Assembly (NCBI RefSeq): GCF_039523035.1
Contig: NZ_BAAAEN010000018.1
Location: forward strand, 1 to 64,000
Reading direction: 5' to 3'
Origin: Pigmentiphaga daeguensis
GTDB lineage: Bacteria; Pseudomonadota; Gammaproteobacteria; Burkholderiales; Burkholderiaceae_B
Length of the DNA stretch: 64,000 bases
The notes under the pieces are model-generated. The model was not told the origin of the DNA and made no database searches. It worked only from the letters and a program-made list of their open reading frames with translations. Positions 17,024-24,085 of the stretch are shown one piece after another. Each line of letters starts with the position of its first letter. The first letter of the stretch is position 1. The position numbers were made by a program, and so were the translations under genes.

Positions 17024-17172
17024 TGGTTAGGTTCGGGTAGGCGCGAAAATGATCGAAGCCCAGCAAGAGGCGCCGCTGACACGGATGAAGACATGACGAG
17101 GATGCCGCCAATATTTTGCGGCCGTCGCGGTCAGTAAATTGGGCTTAATTGCAGGAAATTCTGGATATAAAA
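17024..17172. other. Spacer between DUF2971 and the tRNA-Leu terminator
   Basis: About 150 bases with no convincing gene, repeat or promoter. It separates the cargo operon from the inverted tRNA gene. Confidence 0.5.
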
Positions 17173-17204
17173 AAGGCCGTCCCTGCGTAAACAGAGACGG
17201 CCTT
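17166..17204 (-). terminator. Rho-independent terminator downstream of tRNA-Leu
   Basis: AAGGCCGTC (17173-17181) pairs with GACGGCCTT (17196-17204). On the - strand the hairpin is followed by a run of T. It begins 7 bases after the tRNA CCA end, so it terminates the tRNA transcript and may also stop readthrough from the convergent cargo operon. Confidence 0.85.
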
Positions 17205-17210
17205 CGAAAT

Positions 17211-17542
17211 TGGTGCCCGGGGCCGGAATCGAACCGGCACGCCTTGCGGCGGGGGATTTTCTTCCCACTTCGGCTTTCGCCGCCGACGTTCCAAGGAACA
17301 GCGTTCGTGGTCTGGAGCACGCCTTCACCATAGCATCGCGTATTACCGCCATGCTTTAGGTGCCCGCCGTCTGCTCTCTACACCTTCCGAGGAGCCTTTC
17401 GGCTCCAGGGCTTGGCTCGGTATTAGCTCGGACATAAGTCCAGGGCCTTCGCCGAGTTTGACGGGCTTCACCTCTGGGGTTTCCCCCGGAGGGCTCAAAT
17501 TTGGTCTGAGTCCCCTGCGTCTACCAATTTCACCACCCGGGC
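17211..17542 (-). tRNA. tRNA-Leu(CAA), interrupted by a group I intron, CCA encoded
   Basis: Exon 1 (17508-17542, 35 nt) begins GCCCGGGTGG and runs through the D arm into the anticodon stem, ending GGGGACTC. Exon 2 (17211-17260, 50 nt) begins AAAATCCCCC and continues with a long variable arm (CGCCGCAAGGCG), the T loop GGTTCGATTCC and CCCGGGCACCA. Joined, they form an 85-nt type II tRNA with a perfectly paired acceptor stem and anticodon loop CTCAAAA, so the anticodon is CAA. The intron separates bases 34 and 35, the position known for tRNA-Leu introns in cyanobacteria. The gene lies about 190 bp inside a second, broken tRNA-Leu copy and is probably carried by the element. Confidence 0.9.
17261..17507 (-). 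ncRNA. Group I intron (IC3, Azoarcus-like) in tRNA-Leu(CAA), 247 nt
   Basis: The core is recognisable. The R element reads AAGGTGTAGAGAGCAGACGG and the S element GAAGGCGTGCTCCAGACC. They are close to the Azoarcus tRNA-Ile intron as I remember it, with paired changes (AGCA with TGCT in place of ACTA with TAGT) that keep P7. GTCAAACTCGGCGAA and CGAGCCAAGC also match that intron. The internal guide includes GAGCCCTCC, which pairs with exon GGGGACTC apart from one A-C mismatch, and ATTT, which can pair with the 3' exon AAAT as P10. The last intron base is G. No homing endonuclease is encoded. It should self-splice in the tRNA precursor. Confidence 0.87.
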
Positions 17543-17735
17543 AAAATTGTGAAGCAGTCCTACTGCACTACCTCGTACTACCTGCTAGGAACCAGTACGA
17601 ACTGGCCTGGCTCCTATTTGGCTCCTAGAGCAAAAAACGAACTTTTTGCTCGGGCGCCGAAAAAACCTTCAAACCCTTGCCCTGTGCGGCTTAGCAGGCA
17701 GGTCGCTCATGCTGAAAATAGGTAGAAGTCCCTAT
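17543..17735. other. Right end of the element: repeat-rich attachment region
   Basis: This stretch lies between the two tRNA-Leu copies. It contains direct repeats ACTACCT (twice near 17568-17582) and GGCTCCTA (twice near 17609-17627), the hairpin CCAGT-ACGA-ACTGG, a 9-bp inverted repeat GAGCAAAAA/TTTTTGCTC (17627-17650), and AAAATAGG/CCTATTTT directly beside the broken tRNA. Such clusters are typical of tyrosine-recombinase arm sites and accessory sites. No gene is apparent. The integrase that would use them is not in the window. Confidence 0.5.
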
Positions 17736-17774
17736 TTTTGAGTCCCCTGCGTCTACCAATTTCACCACTCGGGC
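17736..17774 (-). pseudogene. 5' half of native tRNA-Leu(CAA), broken in the anticodon loop (probable attR)
   Basis: Read on the - strand it begins GCCCGAGTGG and matches exon 1 of the intron-bearing gene at 34 of 35 positions, the exception being acceptor base 6 (A for G). It continues through CTCAAAA, the complete anticodon loop, and then diverges to ATAGGGAC instead of TCCCC. The 3' half is missing. A -10 box and tRNA-like leader lie upstream at 17775-17822, so this is probably the original chromosomal gene cut by integration. Confidence 0.8.
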
Positions 17775-17810
17775 AGGTTCTTCCGGCGCGAAGGGCCGAA
17801 AGGAAGGGAG

Positions 17811-17836
17811 CCGCAAATTATACCCGTAATTTGCGG
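17811..17836. promoter_or_regulatory. tRNA-Leu promoter -10 within a perfect 10-bp inverted repeat
   Basis: CCGCAAATTA (17811-17820) and TAATTTGCGG (17827-17836) are perfect inverted repeats with a 6-base spacer. On the - strand the left part yields TATAAT (17817-17822), about 43 bases before the broken tRNA 5' end. No strong -35 is visible. The palindrome lies between the tRNA and ppiC and could be an operator or a hairpin affecting both. Confidence 0.55.
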
Positions 17837-17867
17837 TACTCTGCTTCCTCTTATCAAGGAGCAAATC

Positions 17868-18149
17868 ATGGCCCATGCCAGCGCCCGTCACATCCTGGTC
17901 TCCACCGAGGCCCAGTGCAACGAACTGAAAGCCGCCATCGAAGGCGGTGCCGATTTCGCGCAGGTCGCGCGCGAGCACTCTAGCTGCCCGTCGCGCGCCC
18001 AGGGCGGCGATCTGGGCACCTTCGGTCCCGGCCAGATGGTGCCGGAGTTCGACAAGGTGGTGTTCAGCGCCCCCGTCAACGTCGTCCAGGGCCCGGTCAA
18101 GACCCAGTTCGGCTATCACCTGGTGGAAGTGACCAGCCGCCAGGACTGA
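17868..18149 (+). CDS. ppiC: Parvulin-type peptidyl-prolyl isomerase (PpiC-like)
   Basis: A 93-residue single-domain parvulin, the same length as E. coli PpiC, that catalyses cis-trans isomerisation of prolyl bonds in the cytoplasm. It has the family start ASARHILV, the core FAQVAREHSSCPS, GGDLGTFGPGQMVPEF and the terminal TQFGYHLVEV. AAGGAG precedes the ATG by 6 bases. It is the first protein gene of the chromosome to the right of the element and is transcribed away from the tRNA. Confidence 0.92.
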   Translation: MAHASARHILVSTEAQCNELKAAIEGGADFAQVAREHSSCPSRAQGGDLGTFGPGQMVPEFDKVVFSAPVNVVQGPVKTQFGYHLVEVTSRQD

Positions 18150-18179
18150 CACGCAGCGGCCGCGCTGGGGGTTCGCCCC

Positions 18180-19028
18180 TCAGCCCGCCGCGACGACCCG
18201 CTGTGTCTGGGTTCCCAGCACGCCGCCGCCCAGCGTGACCACGTCACCCGCTTCCAGGTAGCGCGGCGGGCGGGCTCCCATCCCCACTCCGGCCGGGGTG
18301 CCGGTGATGATGACGTCGCCGGGTTCCAGCGTCATGACGCGGCTGCACTCGCTGACCAGCCTGGCGCAGGAAAAGATCATGTCGCCGGTATGTCCTGTCT
18401 GCCGGCGTTCGCCATTGAGTTCCAGCCACAGTTCCAGGTCCTGCGGGTCGGGCACTTCGTCCGCCGTGACCAGGTAGGGCCCCAGCGGGCCGAAGCTGTC
18501 GAAGCCCTTGCCCTTGCCCCACTGGCCGCCGCCGCGGTCGATCTGGTATTCGCGTTCGGACACGTCGTTGGCCAGGCAGTAGCCGGCCACGTGGCGCAAG
18601 GCGCCGGCCTCGTCGACGGCCCGCGCGCGGCTGCCGATGACGATACCCAGCTCCACCTCCCAGTCGACCCGGGTGCAGCCGGGCGGAATGACGATGTCGT
18701 CGTTCGGGCCCGAAACGCAACTGGTCCATTTGCAAAACAGCGTGGGTTCGGCCGGAATGGCCATGCCGGCCTCGGCCGCATGGCGCCCGTAGTTCAGCCC
18801 GACCGCGACGAACTTGCCGATACCGCGCCAGGGCGTGCCCAGCCGCGGCGCGCCGTCCACCACGGGCAGGCGCCGGGGGTCGAGCGCAGCCAGCGCTTGC
18901 AGGGCGGCCGGCGACAGGGTGTCGGGCCCGATGTCGGCCAGCAGGCCGGACAGGTCGCGGATCGCGCCGCCGGCGTCGAGCAGGCCGGGCCGCTCCAGGC
19001 CCGGCGGGCCGTATCTCAACAGCTTCAA
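18180..19028 (-). CDS. Fumarylacetoacetate hydrolase family protein
   Basis: From a TTG start at 19028, preceded by GGAG, this is 282 residues (MKLLRYGPPGLERPG), the normal length for the family. The frame extends upstream to 19124 but has no start that fits. Metal-site and active-site signatures are present: VGLNYGRHAAEAG, DWEVELGIVIG, YCLANDVSEREYQ and the C-terminal LEPGDVIITGTPAGVG. Members hydrolyse C-C bonds in acylpyruvates or decarboxylate and isomerise catabolic intermediates. It is last in the operon that starts with ridA, so it probably acts on a late ring-cleavage product. Confidence 0.88.
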   Translation of the reverse strand: MKLLRYGPPGLERPGLLDAGGAIRDLSGLLADIGPDTLSPAALQALAALDPRRLPVVDGAPRLGTPWRGIGKFVAVGLNYGRHAAEAGMAIPAEPTLFCKWTSCVSGPNDDIVIPPGCTRVDWEVELGIVIGSRARAVDEAGALRHVAGYCLANDVSEREYQIDRGGGQWGKGKGFDSFGPLGPYLVTADEVPDPQDLELWLELNGERRQTGHTGDMIFSCARLVSECSRVMTLEPGDVIITGTPAGVGMGARPPRYLEAGDVVTLGGGVLGTQTQRVVAAG

Positions 19029-19050
19029 GGAGACTCTCCGTATGGACGGT

Positions 19051-20028
19051 TCAGTTGGGGGTGATGTCGGCCAGCTTGACCGCCTTGCCGAACTTGTCCA
19101 GGTTGTTGCGGATGTTGACGGCATAGCCGTCGGGGCTGCTGCCGATGGCCGTGGCGCCCATGGCCTTCAGGCGAACGACGGTATCGGGCTGCTTGAGCGC
19201 CCGCGCCACCGCGGCCGAGAGCCGCTGCACCACGGTCTGCGGCGTGCCGGCCGGCACCACGATGCCCATCTCGGAACTGAAATCGTAGCCGGGCACGGTT
19301 TCGGACACGGCCGGGATGTCGGGCGTCATGGCCGGACGTTCGAGGGTGGTGACGGCGATGAATCGCGCCTTGCCTGTCCTGACGTATTGCTCCAGCGCCG
19401 GATAGGCGGCGATCACCAGGGAGGTCTCCCCCCCCATGAAGGCGGGCACCGACTGCCCCGACCCCTTGTACGGCACGTGCACGACGTTGATGCCAAGGCC
19501 GTGCAGCATCGATTCCATGGCGATGTGGTGGATGCTGCCTATGCCCGACGATCCGTAGGTCAATGCCCCCGGCCGGGCCTTGGCCAGGGCGACGAGCTCG
19601 GCCAGGTTGTGCACGTTCAGCGACGACTGCACGGCGATATAGAGCGGAATGGTCGCGGCCAGGGTCACGGGCGTGAAGTCCTTGTCGGCGGCATAGGGCA
19701 GCTTCGCGAACAGGTAGGGATTGATCGCGAGCTGCTGGATGTCGGAAAAGAACAGCACCTGGCCGTCCGGGGCGGCGCGGACCACGGTTTCGGCGGCACC
19801 GATGCCGCCCGCGCCGGGCCGGTTCTCGATCACGAACTGTTGCTTGAAGAACTCCGACAAGCCCGGCGCCAGCGAGCGCGCCAGCACGTCCGGCGCCCCG
19901 CCGGGCGCATACGGCACGATCATCCGCACGGGGCGGGTCGGGTAATCGTCGGCCTGCGCCGCGGGAGCCGCGGACGCCAGGACCGACATACAGGCCAGCA
20001 GGCGGCCGATGCGCAGCATGGATTTCAT
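19051..20028 (-). CDS. Bug/TctC-family periplasmic solute-binding protein
   Basis: A 325-residue secreted binding protein with a signal peptide ending near APAAQA. It has the Bug pattern: YPTRPVRMIVPYAPGG, a central VIENRPGAGGIGA, PYKGSGQSVPAFMGGE and a C-terminal alpha-beta lobe. Bug proteins capture carboxylated or aromatic compounds in the periplasm. No TctA/TctB membrane partner is near. It lies inside a catabolic operon between the Rieske dioxygenase beta gene and the FAH gene, so its ligand is likely the pathway substrate. Confidence 0.92.
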   Translation of the reverse strand: MKSMLRIGRLLACMSVLASAAPAAQADDYPTRPVRMIVPYAPGGAPDVLARSLAPGLSEFFKQQFVIENRPGAGGIGAAETVVRAAPDGQVLFFSDIQQLAINPYLFAKLPYAADKDFTPVTLAATIPLYIAVQSSLNVHNLAELVALAKARPGALTYGSSGIGSIHHIAMESMLHGLGINVVHVPYKGSGQSVPAFMGGETSLVIAAYPALEQYVRTGKARFIAVTTLERPAMTPDIPAVSETVPGYDFSSEMGIVVPAGTPQTVVQRLSAAVARALKQPDTVVRLKAMGATAIGSSPDGYAVNIRNNLDKFGKAVKLADITPN

Positions 20029-20065
20029 CGTGGACCTCCAGGGGGAAGAGCGCCGGTGCGCGTCC

Positions 20066-20578
20066 TCAGAACGGCTGGGTCAGTTGCGGAAAACTCTGGT
20101 CGCAGTTGGTGAGCCGGACGCACTTCTGGACGATTTTCAAATGCGTGCCGTCGAACCGCAGCGTGTGCAGATAACGTCCGCCGTACACGCGGCGGTCGGC
20201 GCCGGGCCGGTCCTCCAGCATGATGAACTTGCTGCGGACGCGGAAACGGTCGCCGTCGGCGGCTTCCAGACCGAAGTTCGACAGCACGCGCACCGTCGTG
20301 GAAGGCGGGTCCTGGCAATGGATCATCGGGTGCTTGAGCCGCGCCACACGCGTCTTCATGGTGTGCTTCTCGTCATAGTAGAGCGACACGTGGCTGATCC
20401 AGTCGGCCTGGTCCTGCGTGGCCGGCACCCAATACACGGCATCGTCGCTGTACAGGTCCAGCCACTCGTCGAAGCGGCGGTTGTCCAGCAGATCGGCCTC
20501 GTGTTCGACAAAGTCGCGCAGGGTGTCCAGGGACGGCGCGGCATGGCCCGCGGGGGTGAGTCTTGCAAGCGTGTTCAT
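20066..20578 (-). CDS. Aromatic-ring-hydroxylating dioxygenase, beta subunit
   Basis: A 170-residue small subunit of the SnoaL-like/NTF2 fold: EADLLDNRRFDEWLDLYSDDAVYWVPA near residues 30-56, and the C-terminal FDGTHLKIVQKCVRL. It stabilises the alpha hexamer or trimer and usually carries no catalytic residues. It lies 18 bases downstream of the alpha subunit gene on the same strand. Confidence 0.9.
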   Translation of the reverse strand: MNTLARLTPAGHAAPSLDTLRDFVEHEADLLDNRRFDEWLDLYSDDAVYWVPATQDQADWISHVSLYYDEKHTMKTRVARLKHPMIHCQDPPSTTVRVLSNFGLEAADGDRFRVRSKFIMLEDRPGADRRVYGGRYLHTLRFDGTHLKIVQKCVRLTNCDQSFPQLTQPF

Positions 20579-20596
20579 GGTGGCTCTCTGGTGGAA

Positions 20597-21877
20597 TCAG
20601 GCGCTCATCAGGTCGCGCCAGGCATAGTGTTTGGCGCGCTGGCCGACTTCGCTCGAACGCGCGCCGAACAGCACGCCGTCGCCTTCGTCGACCTCGGCGC
20701 CCATGCCGCGCGCGACCAGTACCCAGTCGCTGCCTTGCGCCTTCAGCCCTTCCTGGCAGCGTTCGAAGGCCTCGAGGTCGTCGGTCTGGATGAACGACGA
20801 CGCGGAGTGGGTCATGTTGACGTACTTGACCAGGTCGTCCGAAATCACGGCCGGCGCGCCCGCCAGCCGGACCGGCCAGATCTCGACCTCGGTCAGGTCC
20901 ACCGCGATCGGCTTGACCACGCGCACCGAGGTCTGGGCGATCAGGATGTCCAGTGTCGGAAACAGCGTCAGGCTGTGCCGGCGGTTCTTCAGGATGTCGG
21001 CGGTGCGTTCCTCGCCGTAGCGCGCGACCATCAGGGCACGGTAGTCGTCCCAGACGCCACCGGCCTGCTCCTTGTCGAACAGCGACTGTTCCGAACTATG
21101 GCCATGCGGGAAACCGCGCACGCCCAGCTGCGACACCACCGCCTCGCCGTTGGGCGCGAAGAACAGCGCCGCTCCGCCCTGGTCGCCCGCACGCCGCTGG
21201 AACTGGCGACCGTCCGGACCGACGGTCGAGCCGTGGGCGGCCGCGGGGTGGTAGGTGTCAGCCATGTTGTCCATCTGCAGCTTCCAGTTGCCGCGGAAGT
21301 GGTAGCGATGGCAGCCGGCCGCGAACTCGACCCGCCCTTCGGGCGAGCGGTCGACCAGTTCGTCGATGCCCTTGCGCGCCTCGCCCAGGAAATCGAGCAG
21401 CGGCATCACGCCGGGATCGAGCGAAGCGAATACGAAGCCGCGATAGCTGTCGACACGCGGCAGCGGCTCCATGCCCGCGCGCGGCTCGCGCAGCGCTTCC
21501 TCGGGAAAGTCGGCGCGCATGGGCACGCCCGCCAGCTCGCCGTTGGGGCGGAACGCCCAGCCGTGGTACATGCAGGAAAATACGCGCGCGTTGCCGCGCG
21601 TGCGGGACAGCACCTTGGCGCCGCGATGGCCGCAGCGGTTGTACAGCACGTGTACCGAACCGCTCTCGTGGCGGCTCAGCACCACCGGCTGTCCGGCCAG
21701 CGTCGTGCAGTAATAGTCGCCCGGATTGGGCACCAGGCTGTCGTGGCCCACATAGACCCAGACCTTGCCGAACACTTTGGCCATCTCGGCCTCGAACACG
21801 GCCGGATCGGTGTAGTAGGCCCGGTGCACGCGATCCGCCTGGACCAGGCCGGCGAGTTGCTCTTTGCTGTACGTCAT
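20597..21877 (-). CDS. Aromatic-ring-hydroxylating dioxygenase, alpha subunit (Rieske)
   Basis: A 426-residue catalytic subunit. The Rieske [2Fe-2S] ligands are C82-x-H84 and C102-x2-H105 (in RCGHRGAKVL and SCMYHGW). The mononuclear iron site is in NMADTYHPAAAH, with H210 and H215 and the bridging Asp207. Enzymes of this type add two hydroxyls to an aromatic ring using NADH-derived electrons. No ferredoxin or reductase gene is in the operon, so electrons must come from elsewhere. The substrate is unknown; RidA and amidohydrolase neighbours suggest a nitrogen-containing aromatic. Confidence 0.92.
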   Translation of the reverse strand: MTYSKEQLAGLVQADRVHRAYYTDPAVFEAEMAKVFGKVWVYVGHDSLVPNPGDYYCTTLAGQPVVLSRHESGSVHVLYNRCGHRGAKVLSRTRGNARVFSCMYHGWAFRPNGELAGVPMRADFPEEALREPRAGMEPLPRVDSYRGFVFASLDPGVMPLLDFLGEARKGIDELVDRSPEGRVEFAAGCHRYHFRGNWKLQMDNMADTYHPAAAHGSTVGPDGRQFQRRAGDQGGAALFFAPNGEAVVSQLGVRGFPHGHSSEQSLFDKEQAGGVWDDYRALMVARYGEERTADILKNRRHSLTLFPTLDILIAQTSVRVVKPIAVDLTEVEIWPVRLAGAPAVISDDLVKYVNMTHSASSFIQTDDLEAFERCQEGLKAQGSDWVLVARGMGAEVDEGDGVLFGARSSEVGQRAKHYAWRDLMSA

Positions 21878-21906
21878 CGAGTTTCCTGCTGGAGAATGAA
21901 TAAGGG

Positions 21907-23259
21907 TCAGCGCCGCAGGACGCCGTGGCCGGCTTCCTGGTCGTAGTGGAAAATGCCATTCAGGAACATCTTGTGCCGTTCGTAGTGCATGGGCCTGCGC
22001 GGCGCGGGCGGCGTGCGGTCCACCGGGCGCCCGGCCTTCAGGATGAGGTCGAAGCGCGACGGTTTCTGCAGCAGCCCGATGTCGGCCAGAGGATCGCCGT
22101 CGACCACGATCAAGTCGGCATAGCGTCCGGCCTCAAGCTTGCCGACCCGGTCGCCGAAGCGGCGGAACAAACGCGTGGCGCCCAGCGTGCCCGCATGCAG
22201 AGCCTGCCCGGGCGACAGGCCCAGGTCGTCCACGAATATCTGCATCTCGCGGGCGTGCCACTGGCCGTAGGGCACCGGCGACCAGCCGCTTTCCGACCCG
22301 GGCACCAGCGGGACGCCGGCACGGCTGGCGCGCCCCAGGTTGGTCAGCGCCGCGTCGACCTCGCGCTGGAACCCGGCATTGGCCGGATTGGCCGACCCGC
22401 CCGTGGCCTCGATCGCGTTGACCAGCAAGGGAAGGGTCGGCACGATCACGCAGCCGTTGCGCAAGCACAGGTCTATGCCTTCGTCATCGATGAAGGACGC
22501 ATGGAAGATCACGTCGAAACCGGCGCGCGCGGCATCGGCCACGGCGTTGCGGGACCGCGCGTGCACCGTGCACATGCGGCCCAGCCGGTGGGCCTCATCG
22601 GCCACGATCCGGTATTCCTCATAGGTGAAGGCCGAGCCGTCGAGCGAATCGGGCGTGATGAAGGAGTCGTTCGATCCCGACACCTTGATGGCATCGACGC
22701 CGTCCTTGACCTGGTAGCGGATCTGTTCGACCAGTTCGTCACGGCTGCGGATCAGCACCCCCGCCTGCCCCGGCGGAAACTCCATCCAGTTGGGAAAGGA
22801 ATCCTCCAGCCCCTGGTGGGAGGTCAGTTGCCGGCCCGACACCGCAAGGCGCGGCCCCTCGAACATGCCGCTGTCGATCGCGTCGCGCACCGACTGCGCG
22901 ATGTTGAACGTGGTGGCGGCATCGAAGGCGCTCGTCACGCCCGCCTGCAGCACCTTCTTGGCATTCCACACCGCCTTCAGCGTCCGGAACTCCACCGGCG
23001 TGTACAGCGCCAGTTCCTCTTCCGAGCGCGCCTCGCCGAACGAGATGTGGATATGCCCGTCGACCAGGCCGGGCAGGATGCTGCGGCCGGGCAGGTCGAC
23101 CACCTGGGCGCCGGCCTGCGCGTAGCGCGGCGGCAACGCCGCCGCCTCGCCCACCCACGCGATCTCCTCGCCCTGCGTCACGACCGCGCCATGCGCGATG
23201 GGGGCATCCAGCGTGCCATCGATCACCTTGCCCTTCAGGATGTAGGCGGGTTCACCCAT
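21907..23259 (-). CDS. Amidohydrolase family protein
   Basis: A 450-residue metal-dependent hydrolase of the imidazolonepropionase/prolidase-like group. The H69-x-H71 metal motif is in LVDGHIHISFGE. A probable bridging Lys lies in DAIKVSGS, followed by His in CTVHARS and FHASFIDD. The place normally occupied by a metal-binding Asp (GTDSG) reads PGSESGW, a Glu substitution. Composite beta-sandwich ends are present (GKVIDGTLDAP, and YADLIVVDGDPLADI). It overlaps the upstream hydrolase gene by 8 bases. Substrate unknown. Confidence 0.88.
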   Translation of the reverse strand: MGEPAYILKGKVIDGTLDAPIAHGAVVTQGEEIAWVGEAAALPPRYAQAGAQVVDLPGRSILPGLVDGHIHISFGEARSEEELALYTPVEFRTLKAVWNAKKVLQAGVTSAFDAATTFNIAQSVRDAIDSGMFEGPRLAVSGRQLTSHQGLEDSFPNWMEFPPGQAGVLIRSRDELVEQIRYQVKDGVDAIKVSGSNDSFITPDSLDGSAFTYEEYRIVADEAHRLGRMCTVHARSRNAVADAARAGFDVIFHASFIDDEGIDLCLRNGCVIVPTLPLLVNAIEATGGSANPANAGFQREVDAALTNLGRASRAGVPLVPGSESGWSPVPYGQWHAREMQIFVDDLGLSPGQALHAGTLGATRLFRRFGDRVGKLEAGRYADLIVVDGDPLADIGLLQKPSRFDLILKAGRPVDRTPPAPRRPMHYERHKMFLNGIFHYDQEAGHGVLRR

Positions 23260-24085
23260 GCTCGACCTCGGCGAAGAACGGCACGGCCAGCGCCAGGAAC
23301 TTCTCCGGCCACTCGAAGGCGACCGAATGGCCGCAGCGGCTCAGCAGGTGCACGTCGGCCCGGGCGATGGATCGCGACATCGGCAATGTCAGGGCATCGG
23401 CGGGGAAACCGCGGTCGTCGCGGCCGTGCAGCATCAGCACCTCGCATCCGATGGCGGCCAGTTCATCCGCCGTCAGCGCCACGTCATCGATGAAGCGCTG
23501 CTTGTCGCCGGCGAACATCTGCTCGAAGCGCCGGCCGTGGTCGCCCTGGCGCAGGATGCGCTCGCGGCCGTCCAGATAGGCCTCGTCGATCAGCGCCGGA
23601 TCGTGCACCAGCAGGCGCGAGGCCCGCTTCAGCTCCTCGCGGTCGCCGGGAAAGCTCCAGGCGGTTTCCGTGGCGGGATTGGCGGCGAACGACGCGCCCA
23701 TGGTCGCCGTCGTCATCACGCGCGCCACACGCGGTTCGCAGGCCGCCAGACGCAGGGCCAGGGTGCCGGACAGGGAATGCCCGATCACGCCTATCCGCTC
23801 TCCCGGCATGCGCGCGATCATTTCGCGGCACTGGCGCAGCCACAGGGCATAGTCGAAATGCGGCCCGGCGGACTTGGCGCCCGACCGGCCGAAACCGATC
23901 AGGTCCATCGCATGCACGTGGTGCAGCTCGGCCAGCCGCGGCAGTACGCGCTGCCAGTTGCCGTGGCTGGACGCGCCGGCACCCGAGCCATGCAGCAATA
24001 GCAGCGGCAGGCCCGCGCCGCCTTCGGCGTAGTGGACGGGGATGCCGTCCAGCTCGAACCTGCCCTCGCGCAGACGCGAACTCAT
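23252..24085 (-). CDS. Alpha/beta hydrolase (meta-cleavage hydrolase-like)
   Basis: From the ATG at 24085 this is 277 residues. It has the oxyanion region LLLLHGSGAGASSHGNW, the nucleophile elbow GHSLSG, an acid in LMLHGRDDRGFP and a terminal His in RCGHSVAFEWPEKF. This architecture is typical of C-C bond hydrolases acting on ring-cleavage products (MhpC/BphD-like), though esterases look similar. The start overlaps the ridA stop by 4 bases and the end overlaps the amidohydrolase start. Confidence 0.88.
   Translation of the reverse strand: MSSRLREGRFELDGIPVHYAEGGAGLPLLLLHGSGAGASSHGNWQRVLPRLAELHHVHAMDLIGFGRSGAKSAGPHFDYALWLRQCREMIARMPGERIGVIGHSLSGTLALRLAACEPRVARVMTTATMGASFAANPATETAWSFPGDREELKRASRLLVHDPALIDEAYLDGRERILRQGDHGRRFEQMFAGDKQRFIDDVALTADELAAIGCEVLMLHGRDDRGFPADALTLPMSRSIARADVHLLSRCGHSVAFEWPEKFLALAVPFFAEVEHG

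Noticed and set aside
17131..17352. Short open frames across the tRNA and intron as a homing endonuclease
   Set aside because: The frames cross tRNA exons and show no LAGLIDADG, GIY-YIG or HNH motif; the intron is too short to hold a separate gene.
17627..17650. GAGCAAAAA/TTTTTGCTC hairpin as a rho-independent terminator
   Set aside because: The T-run is part of the stem and no further T tract follows on either strand, so I list it only among repeats of the element end.
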